Assembly (NCBI GenBank): GCA_051001135.1
Contig: JBPCNO010000166.1
Span: 31,674 to 95,673, forward strand
Origin: CAWHMN01 sp051001135
GTDB lineage: Bacteria > Acidobacteriota > Terriglobia > Terriglobales > Acidobacteriaceae
Direction: 5' to 3'
DNA length: 64,000 bases
Made by a program: the position numbers and the translations under genes. The notes under the pieces are model-generated. The model did no database searches. It worked only from the letters and a program-made list of their open reading frames with translations, and had not been told where the DNA came from. Shown in pieces: positions 36,662 to 45,763 of this stretch (positions are counted from its first letter, which is position 1; each line of letters starts with the position of its first letter).

Positions 36662-37747
36662 GTGAATGCTCAAATACTCTGCTGGAGGAAGAGCAGGCTG
36701 CCTGTTCGTCTTTGCCGACTGATCGCTGTTGTGGTTTGCTCATGCGGGATGCTGCCCTGTGCCGGATGGGCCAGGACCGCGCCGCATCCATCCGTTGTTC
36801 CCGGCCCGCCCGCGGGCATGGTCTGGATTGCCGGTGGGGAGTTCTGGATGGGCAGCGATGCACCGAATTTTCCCGACGCCCGGCCGTGGCATCGCGTCCG
36901 GCTAAGCGGCTTCTGGATCGACAAGACCACGGTTACGAACGAACAGTTTGCCCGCTTCATAGCGGCTACGCATTACGTCACTGTCGCAGAACGTAAGCCG
37001 CGAGCAGAGGACTTTCCCGGTGCTTCTCCGGAGATGCTGGTCGCGGGTTCAGTCGTGTTTACTGCGCCCGATCACCCGGTGGCCTTAAACAACCAGATGC
37101 AGTGGTGGACTTATGTGCCGGGCGCAGACTGGAGGCACCCGGAGGGTCCGGACAGTAGCATTCACGGACGGGAGAAGCACCCTGTCGTCCATATCGCATA
37201 CGAAGACGCGCTCGCGTATGCCCGCTGGGCAGGGAAGCGCCTGCCCACCGAGGCGGAGTTCGAATATGCGGAGCGCGGTGGCCTGGATCGCAAGCCGTAT
37301 GCCTGGGGTGATCAGTTCAAACCCGGCGGCAAGTCCATGGCGAATACCTTTCAAGGCCACTTCCCAGACAGGAATACAGCGGAAGACGGCTACGTTGGCA
37401 CAGCGCCGGTGGGTTCGTTTCCCGCGAACGGATATGGCCTCTATGACATGTCCGGAAATGTGTGGGAGTGGACCTCCGACTGGTACCGTGCCGACTACTA
37501 TGCAACGCTGGCCAGCGGCGGCACCGTTGCCGTGAATCCCAAAGGTCCCGCAGACAGCTACGATCCCGCTGAACCAGGCGTCCCCAAGAGAGTTCATCGC
37601 GGCGGGTCATTTTTGTGCACCGACCAATATTGCTCCCGCTACATGCCGGGCGGCCGAGGTAAAGGCGAGCCGAGTACGGGCACCAACCATCTTGGATTTC
37701 GTCTGGTGAAAGATGCTCCTCCGGCAGGAAACAAATCCGGACGATAA
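36662..37747 (+). CDS. Exported formylglycine-generating enzyme (SUMF1 family, catalytic Cys pair present)
   Basis: The GTG at 36662 has GGAGG 11 nt upstream; a longer frame starts at GTG 36614. Numbering from 36614, a hydrophobic segment at about 34-52 (LIAVVVCSCGMLPCAGWA) indicates export. The SUMF1 domain spans about 65-370: GMVWIAGGEFWMGSD, KTTVTNEQFARFI, KRLPTEAEFEYAERGG, GNVWEWTSDWY. The active site shows both copper-binding cysteines, C335 and C340, in RGGSFLCTDQYCSRY, unlike the SUMF1-like fusion at 4491. The enzyme converts the Cys of C-x-P-x-R in sulfatases to formylglycine using oxygen. The sulfatase gene directly upstream (ends 36576) is the obvious client. Most bacterial FGEs are cytosolic, so the signal is notable. 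Confidence 0.88.
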   Translation: MNAQILCWRKSRLPVRLCRLIAVVVCSCGMLPCAGWARTAPHPSVVPGPPAGMVWIAGGEFWMGSDAPNFPDARPWHRVRLSGFWIDKTTVTNEQFARFIAATHYVTVAERKPRAEDFPGASPEMLVAGSVVFTAPDHPVALNNQMQWWTYVPGADWRHPEGPDSSIHGREKHPVVHIAYEDALAYARWAGKRLPTEAEFEYAERGGLDRKPYAWGDQFKPGGKSMANTFQGHFPDRNTAEDGYVGTAPVGSFPANGYGLYDMSGNVWEWTSDWYRADYYATLASGGTVAVNPKGPADSYDPAEPGVPKRVHRGGSFLCTDQYCSRYMPGGRGKGEPSTGTNHLGFRLVKDAPPAGNKSGR

Positions 37748-37856
37748 CCTCCTTTCTGCCGACCACGCCTGCCAATGAACGGTTCTGAAGCGCGCGAGCG
37801 GATCGGCGGCGGTGCCGCCCCGGCCCCGCTCGCCTACAATGTGCGTCGGGGGTGAC

Positions 37857-39692
37857 ATGGCGAAATCGCGTAGGCTCTTCCTGACTCAGACGTCTCTTGG
37901 GCTGCTAGGGGCAGCGGTGGGGTGCCGCGGCGGCAATCAAACGCCAGCCGATAAGAAGGCAGCGGAGGTATCGCATGGGCCGTCGGCCACTCCGCCGCCC
38001 GGAGAGCCTTCGGCTTTCGCCACCGCACCGGCGGTCGGCCCGGAAGTATCCTCGGCCACATTCATCGAAGCGGAAAAGCTGGTCGAAGTCGAGCTGAGCA
38101 AGAGTGATCGCGCCGAGGCTGCAGGGAGCTGGCGCAGCGCGATGGCCCCTCTGTATGAGCGCCGCACCGGACCGCGCAAGGTGGCGCTGGAGCCGACGCT
38201 CGCTCCCTGGTCGCACGTGGACGCAGTGCCAAACGGCGAAACGGCCGGCCCCAAACGCGATCTCTTCATCCGCAGCAAGCTCGAACCCGAGCCGCTGCCC
38301 TCAAACGAGGGGGATATTGCCTTCGCTCCGCTGACAGAGCTCTCGCGCTGGATTCAAGGCCGGAAGCTCAGCTCCGAGCGGCTCACGCACCTGTACCTCG
38401 ACCGGCTGGAGCGATTCAATCCAAAGTTGCGCTGCGTCATCACTCTGACGCGCGACCGCGCGCTTGAGCAAGCGAAGAAGGCGGACGCGGAGATTGCCGC
38501 AGGCAGGTACCGGGGAGCGCTGCACGGTATTCCGTGGGGCGCGAAGGATCTTCTCGACACCGCCGGCATCCCCACCACCTATGGCGCGGAGCCATTCAAG
38601 AACCGCATCCCGACGACAGATGCCGCTGTGGTGAAGCGTCTTGATGACGCGGGTGCGGTGCTGGTCGCCAAGCTGAGCATGGGAGCGCTGGCGCTCAATG
38701 ACATCTGGTTCGGCGGCCAGACGATGAATCCCTGGCTGCTGGAAGAGGGATCCTCCGGATCGAGTGCCGGGCCCGGTGCCGCGACGGCTGCGGGGCTGGT
38801 CGGCTTCGCCATCGGCAGCGAGACAGGCGGCAGCATCGTGAGCCCGAGCATGCGCTGCGGGGTGGAGGGACTGCGGCCGACCTATGGCCGTGTGCCGCGC
38901 ACCGGCGCCATGACGCTCTGCTGGTCGCTCGACAAGCTCGGGCCCATGGCCCGCAGCGTGGAGGACACCATGCTGGTGCTCAAGGCCATCTCCGGCCCGG
39001 ATGCCGGCGATCCAGCGAGTGTGCCAAGCAAGCTGAACTTCGATGCGGGCGCATCGGTACGGGGGCTGCGGGTCGGGTATTTTCCCGGATGGATGAAGGA
39101 AAGCCCCGCCACTGACGTGGATCGTGCTGCGCTTGAATCTGTCAGGAAGCTCGGCATGCAGCCGGTGGCGCTGTCAATTCCTGACTGGCCCTACGATTCG
39201 CTTAACCTGATCCTCTTCTCCGAAGCCGCAGCCGCCTTTGAGGATCTGACGCTGTCCCATGGGGTAGACAAGCTCACCATGCAGGTTCCGGATGCGTGGC
39301 CCAATCTCTTTCGCCAGGCGCGCTTTCTTTCAGCGGTGGACTTTGTGCAGACCGATCGCTTTCGGCGCAAGGTCGCCGGTGAGATGGCTCGGATATTCAC
39401 CCACGCGGACCTGCTGCTGGTGCCTTCGCTGCGCGACGAGATGCTGACCATCACTAACTTTACCGGGCATCCGTCGCTCACCTTGCGCACCGGCTTCGTG
39501 GAAGTCTCGCAAGCACGCTCCGATTGGGCGCCGGATCCGAAGAGGCCGCTGCCCAGGTTCTCGCCACCACGCCGCGTGCCGCACGGAGTCACGCTGATCG
39601 GGAGGCTGTTTGACGAGGGCACGTTGGGGCGCGCCGGCATTGCGCTGGAACGCGCTTCCGGGGTGGCGGGTGAGCGGCCTCCCGGCTTTTGA
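37857..39692 (+). CDS. Exported amidase (amidase-signature family)
   Basis: Starting at the ATG at 37857 (GGGGGTGA upstream), the protein has 611 residues. The N-terminus SRRLFLTQTSLGLLGAAVGC is a twin-arginine-like signal ending in a lipobox cysteine (C23). After a roughly 120-residue linker comes the amidase-signature fold with the Ser-cisSer-Lys triad: K230 (GIPWGAKDLLD), S302 (GSSAGPGAATAAG) and S326 (IGSETGGSI). The family hydrolyses amides or carbamates; the substrate is unknown. It lies 109 nt after the FGE gene on the same strand and could belong to the same unit. Confidence 0.88.
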   Translation: MAKSRRLFLTQTSLGLLGAAVGCRGGNQTPADKKAAEVSHGPSATPPPGEPSAFATAPAVGPEVSSATFIEAEKLVEVELSKSDRAEAAGSWRSAMAPLYERRTGPRKVALEPTLAPWSHVDAVPNGETAGPKRDLFIRSKLEPEPLPSNEGDIAFAPLTELSRWIQGRKLSSERLTHLYLDRLERFNPKLRCVITLTRDRALEQAKKADAEIAAGRYRGALHGIPWGAKDLLDTAGIPTTYGAEPFKNRIPTTDAAVVKRLDDAGAVLVAKLSMGALALNDIWFGGQTMNPWLLEEGSSGSSAGPGAATAAGLVGFAIGSETGGSIVSPSMRCGVEGLRPTYGRVPRTGAMTLCWSLDKLGPMARSVEDTMLVLKAISGPDAGDPASVPSKLNFDAGASVRGLRVGYFPGWMKESPATDVDRAALESVRKLGMQPVALSIPDWPYDSLNLILFSEAAAAFEDLTLSHGVDKLTMQVPDAWPNLFRQARFLSAVDFVQTDRFRRKVAGEMARIFTHADLLLVPSLRDEMLTITNFTGHPSLTLRTGFVEVSQARSDWAPDPKRPLPRFSPPRRVPHGVTLIGRLFDEGTLGRAGIALERASGVAGERPPGF

Positions 39693-39763
39693 CAGTTCCG
39701 TGGTCTCCCACTCTTCGCGATGCAGCCGCTCAGGATGGTTCACCCGGATCAGTGGGGGGATGA

Positions 39764-41548
39764 TCAGGCGCTCTTGGGAAGCGGCCGCACGTACGTCGAA
39801 CGGATCTTGCGGGTCTTGCCGGCGTCGAAGCGGACCATCAGATCGTGTCCGTCCGCGTCCAGCACCGTGCCGCTGCCGAAGCGCGGGTGCCGGACGAGAT
39901 CGCCGGGCTTGAAGCGCGATGCTCTCTCCTTCTGCGGCAGCGTCTCGGGCGCGGTGGTCACGATGGTGCCGGTAAGCGTTTGTACTTCCGTGACCGGTTG
40001 GGACGCATGGATGGGCACCACCTTCTCCTCCACTACGCGGGTGCAGTTGTCGCAAGCGCCGCAAGGCTCGCCTTCGTCCTCGCCGAAGTAAGCCCGCAGG
40101 ATCTGCTTGCGGCATTTGCCTGATTCGGCATAGTGCATCATCTCGTCCAGGCGGCTGCGGTCCTGCTTGCCCAGTTCCTCAAACGTGGCGTGCGCCAGTC
40201 CCAGCTCCTCGTCACCGACGGGCTTCGCCCTGAGCGTGTACCCGCGCCGGGAACGCCGAATGAGGCCGGACTCCCGCAGCAGGTGGAGAATCACCTGGGT
40301 GCGGCGCCGCGGGAGCCTGGAGCGCTCTGCAACCTCCGCTACGTCGGCCGCCTCGCCCATAACTTCCAACACGCGCCGGCACTCTTCGAGTCTGGGATAA
40401 CGGCTCACGAGAAAGAAGCGCTGAATGCGGCGATCTTCCAGCCGGTAGAGCAGCACTGCGCGTGCCGGCCGGCCATCGCGTCCGGCGCGTCCTGCCTCCT
40501 GATAGTAGCTTTCGAGCGAGTCGGGAAATTCGTAATGATAGACGAAGCGGATATCCGGCTTGTCGATGCCGAGACCGAAGGCTTTGGTGGCAAACAGCAC
40601 CTTGTACTCGCTCTGCATGAACTTCCGTTGCGCCCCCTCGCGCTCGCTGTGCTTGAGCCTGCCGTGGTACTTGCCGGCGGAGATGCCGTTTTCCGTAAAC
40701 CACTCCTCCAACTCATTTGCGCTATGGACGCTCGCCGTATACACAATACCGGTGCCGTCCTCTTGCTGCAGCAGCCTGAGCAGCGACGCGCGCTTGGTGT
40801 CGTTGTTCGCCGCCATACACACTGAGAGCTGCAGGTTGCTCCGCTCGGTGCCGGTATTGATCACCACCGCGTCTTCAATGCCGAGGTTCTTGCGGATGTC
40901 TTCAAGAACCGCTTCGGTGGCAGTCGCTGTCAAAGCGATGACCGGAGGATTTCCCATGCGCTCGCGCGCGTAGCGCAGGTTCAGGTAGGCAGGACGAAAA
41001 TCGTGTCCCCATTGCGAGACGCAGTGTGCTTCGTCCACCGCGAGCAGGCTCACGCTCCGCTCTGCCAGCATGTCAAGGAAGTCGGTGTTCTCCAGCCGCT
41101 CCGGAGTGACGTAGATGAGCTGGGAGACACCCGATTCGATCGCTTCCTTCGCCTCGCCGGACTCCGCCTGAGTGAGGGTCGAATCTACCTTCTCGACAGC
41201 GATCCTGGCGTCTTCTGCCTTCTCTCGCTGATCTCGCATGAGTGCAATCAAGGGCGAGACCACAACCACAGGATTCGGCAGAAAAATAGAGGGAAGCTGG
41301 TAACACAGAGATTTGCCTGAGCCGGTCGGCATCAGCGCCACGACGCTGTGTCCGCAGAAGATCGCTTCCAGTACTTCGCGCTGACCGGGGCGAAAGCGAT
41401 CGATCCCAAAGCGTTCCTTCGCCTCTCTGTGTAGACCATTCCACGGCACACCCCGCATCCGGGGATATCTCTGCGTCTTCCGGGGCTGGGTTTTTCGGAT
41501 GTGGGCCTTCCCGGCTGTCTGAACTGGCGTTTTGACGGATGTAGGCAT
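39764..41548 (-). CDS. recQ: RecQ-family ATP-dependent DNA helicase with C-terminal DUF3553-like domain
   Basis: This 594-residue helicase shows Walker A TGSGKS (75-80), DEAH at 172-175 (AVDEAHCVSQWGHDFRP), motif III ALTATAT, motif V FGLGIDKPDIRFVYHYEFP and motif VI YYQEAGRAGRDG. The zinc site is CRKQILRAYFGED...CGACDNC. No HRDC domain follows the winged helix. Instead the last 45 residues (FKPGDLVRHPRFGSGTVLDA) look like a DUF3553/SH3-like barrel. The first 35 basic residues may bind DNA or be superfluous; an in-frame ATG at 41458 is possible. It acts in recombination and fork repair. Confidence 0.93.
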   Translation of the reverse strand: MPTSVKTPVQTAGKAHIRKTQPRKTQRYPRMRGVPWNGLHREAKERFGIDRFRPGQREVLEAIFCGHSVVALMPTGSGKSLCYQLPSIFLPNPVVVVSPLIALMRDQREKAEDARIAVEKVDSTLTQAESGEAKEAIESGVSQLIYVTPERLENTDFLDMLAERSVSLLAVDEAHCVSQWGHDFRPAYLNLRYARERMGNPPVIALTATATEAVLEDIRKNLGIEDAVVINTGTERSNLQLSVCMAANNDTKRASLLRLLQQEDGTGIVYTASVHSANELEEWFTENGISAGKYHGRLKHSEREGAQRKFMQSEYKVLFATKAFGLGIDKPDIRFVYHYEFPDSLESYYQEAGRAGRDGRPARAVLLYRLEDRRIQRFFLVSRYPRLEECRRVLEVMGEAADVAEVAERSRLPRRRTQVILHLLRESGLIRRSRRGYTLRAKPVGDEELGLAHATFEELGKQDRSRLDEMMHYAESGKCRKQILRAYFGEDEGEPCGACDNCTRVVEEKVVPIHASQPVTEVQTLTGTIVTTAPETLPQKERASRFKPGDLVRHPRFGSGTVLDADGHDLMVRFDAGKTRKIRSTYVRPLPKSA

Positions 41549-41638
41549 GGGAACCCCAACTCTACTCAGTTGCCGTCTATCCGGCCGTTGTCGCTTTGCT
41601 CTGTTGTTCCCACGTTCGGCGCATGGTCAATGGTGAGC

Positions 41639-44374
41639 TCAGCGAGTGTCCTCGTCCGGCGTGGATGCGTCATGCGGCTGCGTGCGTGCCACGCGCCGGC
41701 TGCCCGCGGGAAGGTCGCCGCTGTGAGCCGAGGATTGCATGCTGCCCGCGGGCACGGTGAAGGTATTCGCCACCGATGCGTCGTCGCGAAGGCGAAAGAA
41801 GAGCTGTCCATTGAGAGGCCGGGGAACTGAGAGCGTGGTTCCGTTGAAGCCATCCGGTACGGAGATGCTATGCGCGAACTGCGCGTCGGAGCCTACCGAA
41901 TCGATGAGGAAGAGGCTGGAACCGGTGAGCGTGCATTGTGCGTCCGGATCCGTCGTTGGCGTTTCGCCAGCCGCCTTGGGCGCTGCAACTGACGCCGCAC
42001 CTGCTCCGCCGGGTTGCGCTGAAGCAGCCGCGCCGGCTTGCGCCGAAGCAGCCGAGGGGCTGGACGCACTCGAGCCCTTTTCACTAGTGGCCGCCGGCGA
42101 GTCGTCCGGGGCTGCGGGAGCTGCGGGCGTAGCCGTCGAGGGCCGGGAAGCCTTGGGGCAATGGACGGAGCTTAGCACTGGCAGCCGTACCAGCGTCCCC
42201 AAGGGCTGCCAGTCGCTCCTGGCTCCGGTTGCATCCACAGCGCGAAGCTGGAGCGCCCCGAACGCCGAAGGGCCGAAGCGCTTAAGCAGGTCCAGCGTGC
42301 CCAGCATGGTAGTTGCATCCTGCAGCAGCAGGCTGCCGTCATTCAGATCCATGAGCGTGTGGAACGAACCGTCCGCAGCGGCGACCTCGATTTTCTCGGT
42401 GCGTGGAAAGCTCGCAGGCACGATGGTCTTGAGAAAGAACGAGACCCTGCCGCCCATCGGAAGCTCGTCCGGACTCGCCAGATGCACATTGCTGCTGGCC
42501 AGTGCCGCATCTGCCTCCACGCTCTTGCTCATCAACGAAATCTGCGGCCGTGCTGTTTGCACGCTGGCGGGCAAGGTCAGGATGCGGCCATCCTTCAGCG
42601 TCACGCGGGCGCTCGTCTTCGCAGTTACGGTGAGCGCCTTCGCGGAGCTTGGGTCTGCGGCGTTCAGCTTCAATGCATCTTTGTCGTCAGCATGTGAAAG
42701 CTCGCCGGGCGTGAAGTGCACACCGTTTAGATCGAGCCCGGCCACTTCGTCCAAACGGGTCCCGGTCAGGGTTCCGGCGCTGTCGCCGGCATGGAAGCTA
42801 AGGTCGTCCAGGTGGCCTGCCTGGGCGTAGGTATGCAGCACCACCTCGTCCGGCTTCTGCATCCCCACTTGCTGCACCAGCAACGAGAGATTGCCGGCAG
42901 ACATGTTGGTGAGCGGAACCTTGATCTCGATCTCATCCGGCTTCACGACCTTGAATACTGCTTTGCTCTGGGTCCCATTGGCGTCGCGGATGGCAACGGA
43001 GGCGACGCACTGCGCCGCATCTCCCTGCAAGTGCAGGTCGTCGTCTCGACCGACGATGAGCGAGTTCGTGTCGGCAGGCGGAACAATCCAATTCGTCGGA
43101 TGCGGCACAACCAGCGTAAACGAGGGGCCATCGAGTGGTTCAAAGCCCCACTGGCCGCGCACTCTGCCGCTTACCCGCGCAGGAAGACCGGCCGCGGGGA
43201 TATCGCTCGCATCCGTTACCAGACCGCCCTTCGACGCGTCCGCATGCAGCGGCAGGTCGATGCCTTTGCCCGACGGTCCCTGAATGTGGAGTGCCAGATT
43301 GTGCGCCAGGGAGCTTGAGAAGACCAGCGGCGCGCCCTCCACCGGCAGCACAAAACTGCTTCCGTGCAGGCAAGAAAGCTCCTTCGGGTCGACCGCGCGC
43401 AACGGCGGCAACTGGGCCGCTTCGATCGCGGGCAATGCCACCACGATCACGGATTGCGGCTTGTGAAACGAGGGCGGATTGTTCAGCTTCAGATCGAGCG
43501 AGTCCTGCCGGGGAACGGTGAGCGCCGGAATGTACTGGTACTCCGCCGTGTGAAAGCTCTCGAGCAGCTTGGCCAGATCGACCACCGCTCCCACGTACGC
43601 GCTGTAGTAGCCCGCGCCAGCCGTCGGTGTGGCCGAGAGCTGGGTCACCAGGTCGGAGCCGGCTCCATTCGTCAAGGTGGAAACCATGGACTGGCTATGC
43701 CCGTCGTTCAACACCAGTTGGTCGCTGTTCTGGGTCAGGCACTGTTCCTGTTCGGAGCTCGGCTTGTTGAAGCAGTCCTCCTTTACCTTCATATTCAGGC
43801 TGCGCGCCAGCAGAGTGGAGGTTTGTTGCAGCTCCGCCGGATCGGTGTCGGAGGTCTTCCGTACCGCGGCGAGATAGGTTTGCACACGGGAGCGATCCAG
43901 GCTCGCCTGGTTCAGGTCCTGCGACGAACGGACGAAGGCGCCGGGCCGGCCTCGCACTGCATCGCGCAATGTTTTGAAGCCGCCGCCGGTCTCCGGCGCC
44001 AGGAACAGCAGGGTCTGCTCCGCATCCGAGGGTCCGGTGAAGACGAGGCCTTCCTCGCTCACCTTCTTGGTCCAGGTCTCAGCGTGCAGGAACCATTTCT
44101 CCGGCGGCGGATTGGTAGCGCCGCGCAGGAACGCGATCACCAGCAGGTAATGGGCAGACTGCGTGGTGGGGAAGTCGGGATGCACCCAGACGCGATCGCC
44201 GGGCTGCAGATTGGGCACCTCGGCCGCGGGCAGCGTCTTGCCTTTGCGCGTAACCCGCATGTCCAGCTTGGGGCCAGCCAGGTCAAACGGCGCCGTGTCT
44301 GCATAAACCAAACGCGCCGCGCCGCACAGCAGCGTGGCGCACACCAGAAAAGCGGAGCGGAATTGCCTCTTCAG
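41639..44374 (-). CDS. Exported protein of unknown function with Ala/Pro/Ser-rich linker (CTG start proposed)
   Basis: I do not recognise this protein of about 911 residues. It begins with a signal sequence, then beta-rich domains of IPT/Ig-like character (for example LTGTRLDEVAGLDLNGVHFT). A low-complexity Ala/Ser/Pro linker lies at about 740-810, and a final beta domain of about 100 residues ends the protein. The first GTG (44344) would leave a signal without its basic n-region. Ten codons upstream, CTG at 44374 encodes LKRQFRSAFLVCATLLCGAA and has GGGAG 8 nt upstream; an in-frame TAG at 44380-44378 bars longer starts. It lies on the same strand as the VWA-protein gene, 159 nt downstream of it. 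Confidence 0.7.
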   Translation of the reverse strand: MKRQFRSAFLVCATLLCGAARLVYADTAPFDLAGPKLDMRVTRKGKTLPAAEVPNLQPGDRVWVHPDFPTTQSAHYLLVIAFLRGATNPPPEKWFLHAETWTKKVSEEGLVFTGPSDAEQTLLFLAPETGGGFKTLRDAVRGRPGAFVRSSQDLNQASLDRSRVQTYLAAVRKTSDTDPAELQQTSTLLARSLNMKVKEDCFNKPSSEQEQCLTQNSDQLVLNDGHSQSMVSTLTNGAGSDLVTQLSATPTAGAGYYSAYVGAVVDLAKLLESFHTAEYQYIPALTVPRQDSLDLKLNNPPSFHKPQSVIVVALPAIEAAQLPPLRAVDPKELSCLHGSSFVLPVEGAPLVFSSSLAHNLALHIQGPSGKGIDLPLHADASKGGLVTDASDIPAAGLPARVSGRVRGQWGFEPLDGPSFTLVVPHPTNWIVPPADTNSLIVGRDDDLHLQGDAAQCVASVAIRDANGTQSKAVFKVVKPDEIEIKVPLTNMSAGNLSLLVQQVGMQKPDEVVLHTYAQAGHLDDLSFHAGDSAGTLTGTRLDEVAGLDLNGVHFTPGELSHADDKDALKLNAADPSSAKALTVTAKTSARVTLKDGRILTLPASVQTARPQISLMSKSVEADAALASSNVHLASPDELPMGGRVSFFLKTIVPASFPRTEKIEVAAADGSFHTLMDLNDGSLLLQDATTMLGTLDLLKRFGPSAFGALQLRAVDATGARSDWQPLGTLVRLPVLSSVHCPKASRPSTATPAAPAAPDDSPAATSEKGSSASSPSAASAQAGAAASAQPGGAGAASVAAPKAAGETPTTDPDAQCTLTGSSLFLIDSVGSDAQFAHSISVPDGFNGTTLSVPRPLNGQLFFRLRDDASVANTFTVPAGSMQSSAHSGDLPAGSRRVARTQPHDASTPDEDTR

Positions 44375-44533
44375 TTTCTAAACTCCCTTCAACCTTGAAC
44401 CTGCGGCAGGTTGAGCACTCGGTACAGGACTACAGTCTCTGGCGCGAAGGCGCTCGAGGCGCCAAGCGCGTCGTCACACATGTCTCCTTCCTATTCTGCA
44501 CCCGCGAACCCGCGGATTGCATGACGGCAGGGT

Positions 44534-45475
44534 TTACTTTCCGTTGTTCAGGAAGATCTGTTGAGGAGCTTCCACCTTCGTATTGGGCGCGCTCACCTGT
44601 ACCTTCAGGTTTTCCAGGCCCTTGCGCTCCATCGGCGGCTGCAACCCCAACTCATATTGATTTCCCAGCCGCTTATCGATCTCGTTCAGGAAAGGAGTGA
44701 AGTTCACCGGATTGCTGAAGCCCTGGTAGAAGGTCTGCCCACCGGTCGCCTGGGTCATCTGCAGCAGGTAGTTCTGTCCGCTGTCCGTGCCCGCGAAGGT
44801 GCGGCCGGCGAGACCGGCATCGTGAAAGTAGATCGAATACACAACTACGCCGGCGACCAGGCAATCCGTGGTGGTTTTCCGGACATACGGATTGGAGGGG
44901 TCAAAGCGCAGGCCGGAGTAACGATCGATGCCGTCGCTGATCATGACCACCTCGCGGCGCACGCCTTCCGGCTTCTGCCACTTCTTGACCACGTCGGAGA
45001 GCACAAAATAGGGGCTGCCGTTGCCGCCCGGCACAGAAAGCGGCAGGCGGAGTGTGTCGGCCGCGGCCTTGTGATCGGCGGTGAAGGGCGTCGTGAGTCT
45101 GGCTCCGGAATTCTGCATATAGGCGACGGCCACTTCAGTGGTTGGGGGTTGATTCAGCAGAAACTGCCGCAGCTCCCCGATGTGTTGTCCCAGGCTGCTG
45201 CGCGCCGAGTCATCGATCAGCAGCAGTAGCTGAAGATCGGTCTTGGTGCCGCGAAAGGGATGCCAATCGGTAATCTCCGACGTCTTTCCTCCCACCTTGG
45301 CCTGCACCGCGCCGACCGGCACTGTCGTCGCCAACTCACCGGATTTGGGATAGACGGTGACGATCACCGATACCCCGCTGTCGGCCGCCGGCTGCGACGC
45401 GTATGCCACGCTCGCGCCCCCGAGGGCGCTGAGTGATCCAAGCAGAAGAAAGGCTGTGAAACCGAAATGCTTCAT
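44534..45475 (-). CDS. Exported VWA-domain protein (acidobacterial VWFA-related family)
   Basis: The ATG at 45475 has AGGAG 7 nt upstream and gives 313 residues with a Sec signal (MKHFGFTAFLLLGSLSALGG). The VWA fold runs from about 65 to 290: LQLLLLIDDSARSSLGQHI in place of a strict DxSxS metal site, VAVAYMQNSGARL, and REVVMISDGID. It matches the size and order of the VWFA-related proteins described from Acidobacteria (TIGR03436), which are exported and of unknown role. With the downstream 911-residue exported protein it may form a pair. The site 44398-44412 between them is the palindrome AACCTGC-G-GCAGGTT. Confidence 0.82.
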   Translation of the reverse strand: MKHFGFTAFLLLGSLSALGGASVAYASQPAADSGVSVIVTVYPKSGELATTVPVGAVQAKVGGKTSEITDWHPFRGTKTDLQLLLLIDDSARSSLGQHIGELRQFLLNQPPTTEVAVAYMQNSGARLTTPFTADHKAAADTLRLPLSVPGGNGSPYFVLSDVVKKWQKPEGVRREVVMISDGIDRYSGLRFDPSNPYVRKTTTDCLVAGVVVYSIYFHDAGLAGRTFAGTDSGQNYLLQMTQATGGQTFYQGFSNPVNFTPFLNEIDKRLGNQYELGLQPPMERKGLENLKVQVSAPNTKVEAPQQIFLNNGK

Positions 45476-45763
45476 GGAGATGCTCCTGTCTACCTCTTCT
45501 ATTCTTATCTGATCCACCGCCTGGCGCGTATGCCGCTGCCGGGCCTCATCCACCCGGTCGCCGTGTGCATAAAGGATCACGAGCTAAAACGGACCCGCTC
45601 TGAGCAGTTACGTTTGATATCTTGATAGACAAAGTAGACAGCCTCAAAGTCTCATTTTCTTGACCGCCGGCTTCCATAGAGCGGTCTTTCGGGAACGTCT
45701 CCATGTCGAGTTTGACGAGCGTTCCGTGGCAGCAAACAGTCGTACCGACGGTGCAGACTCTCT

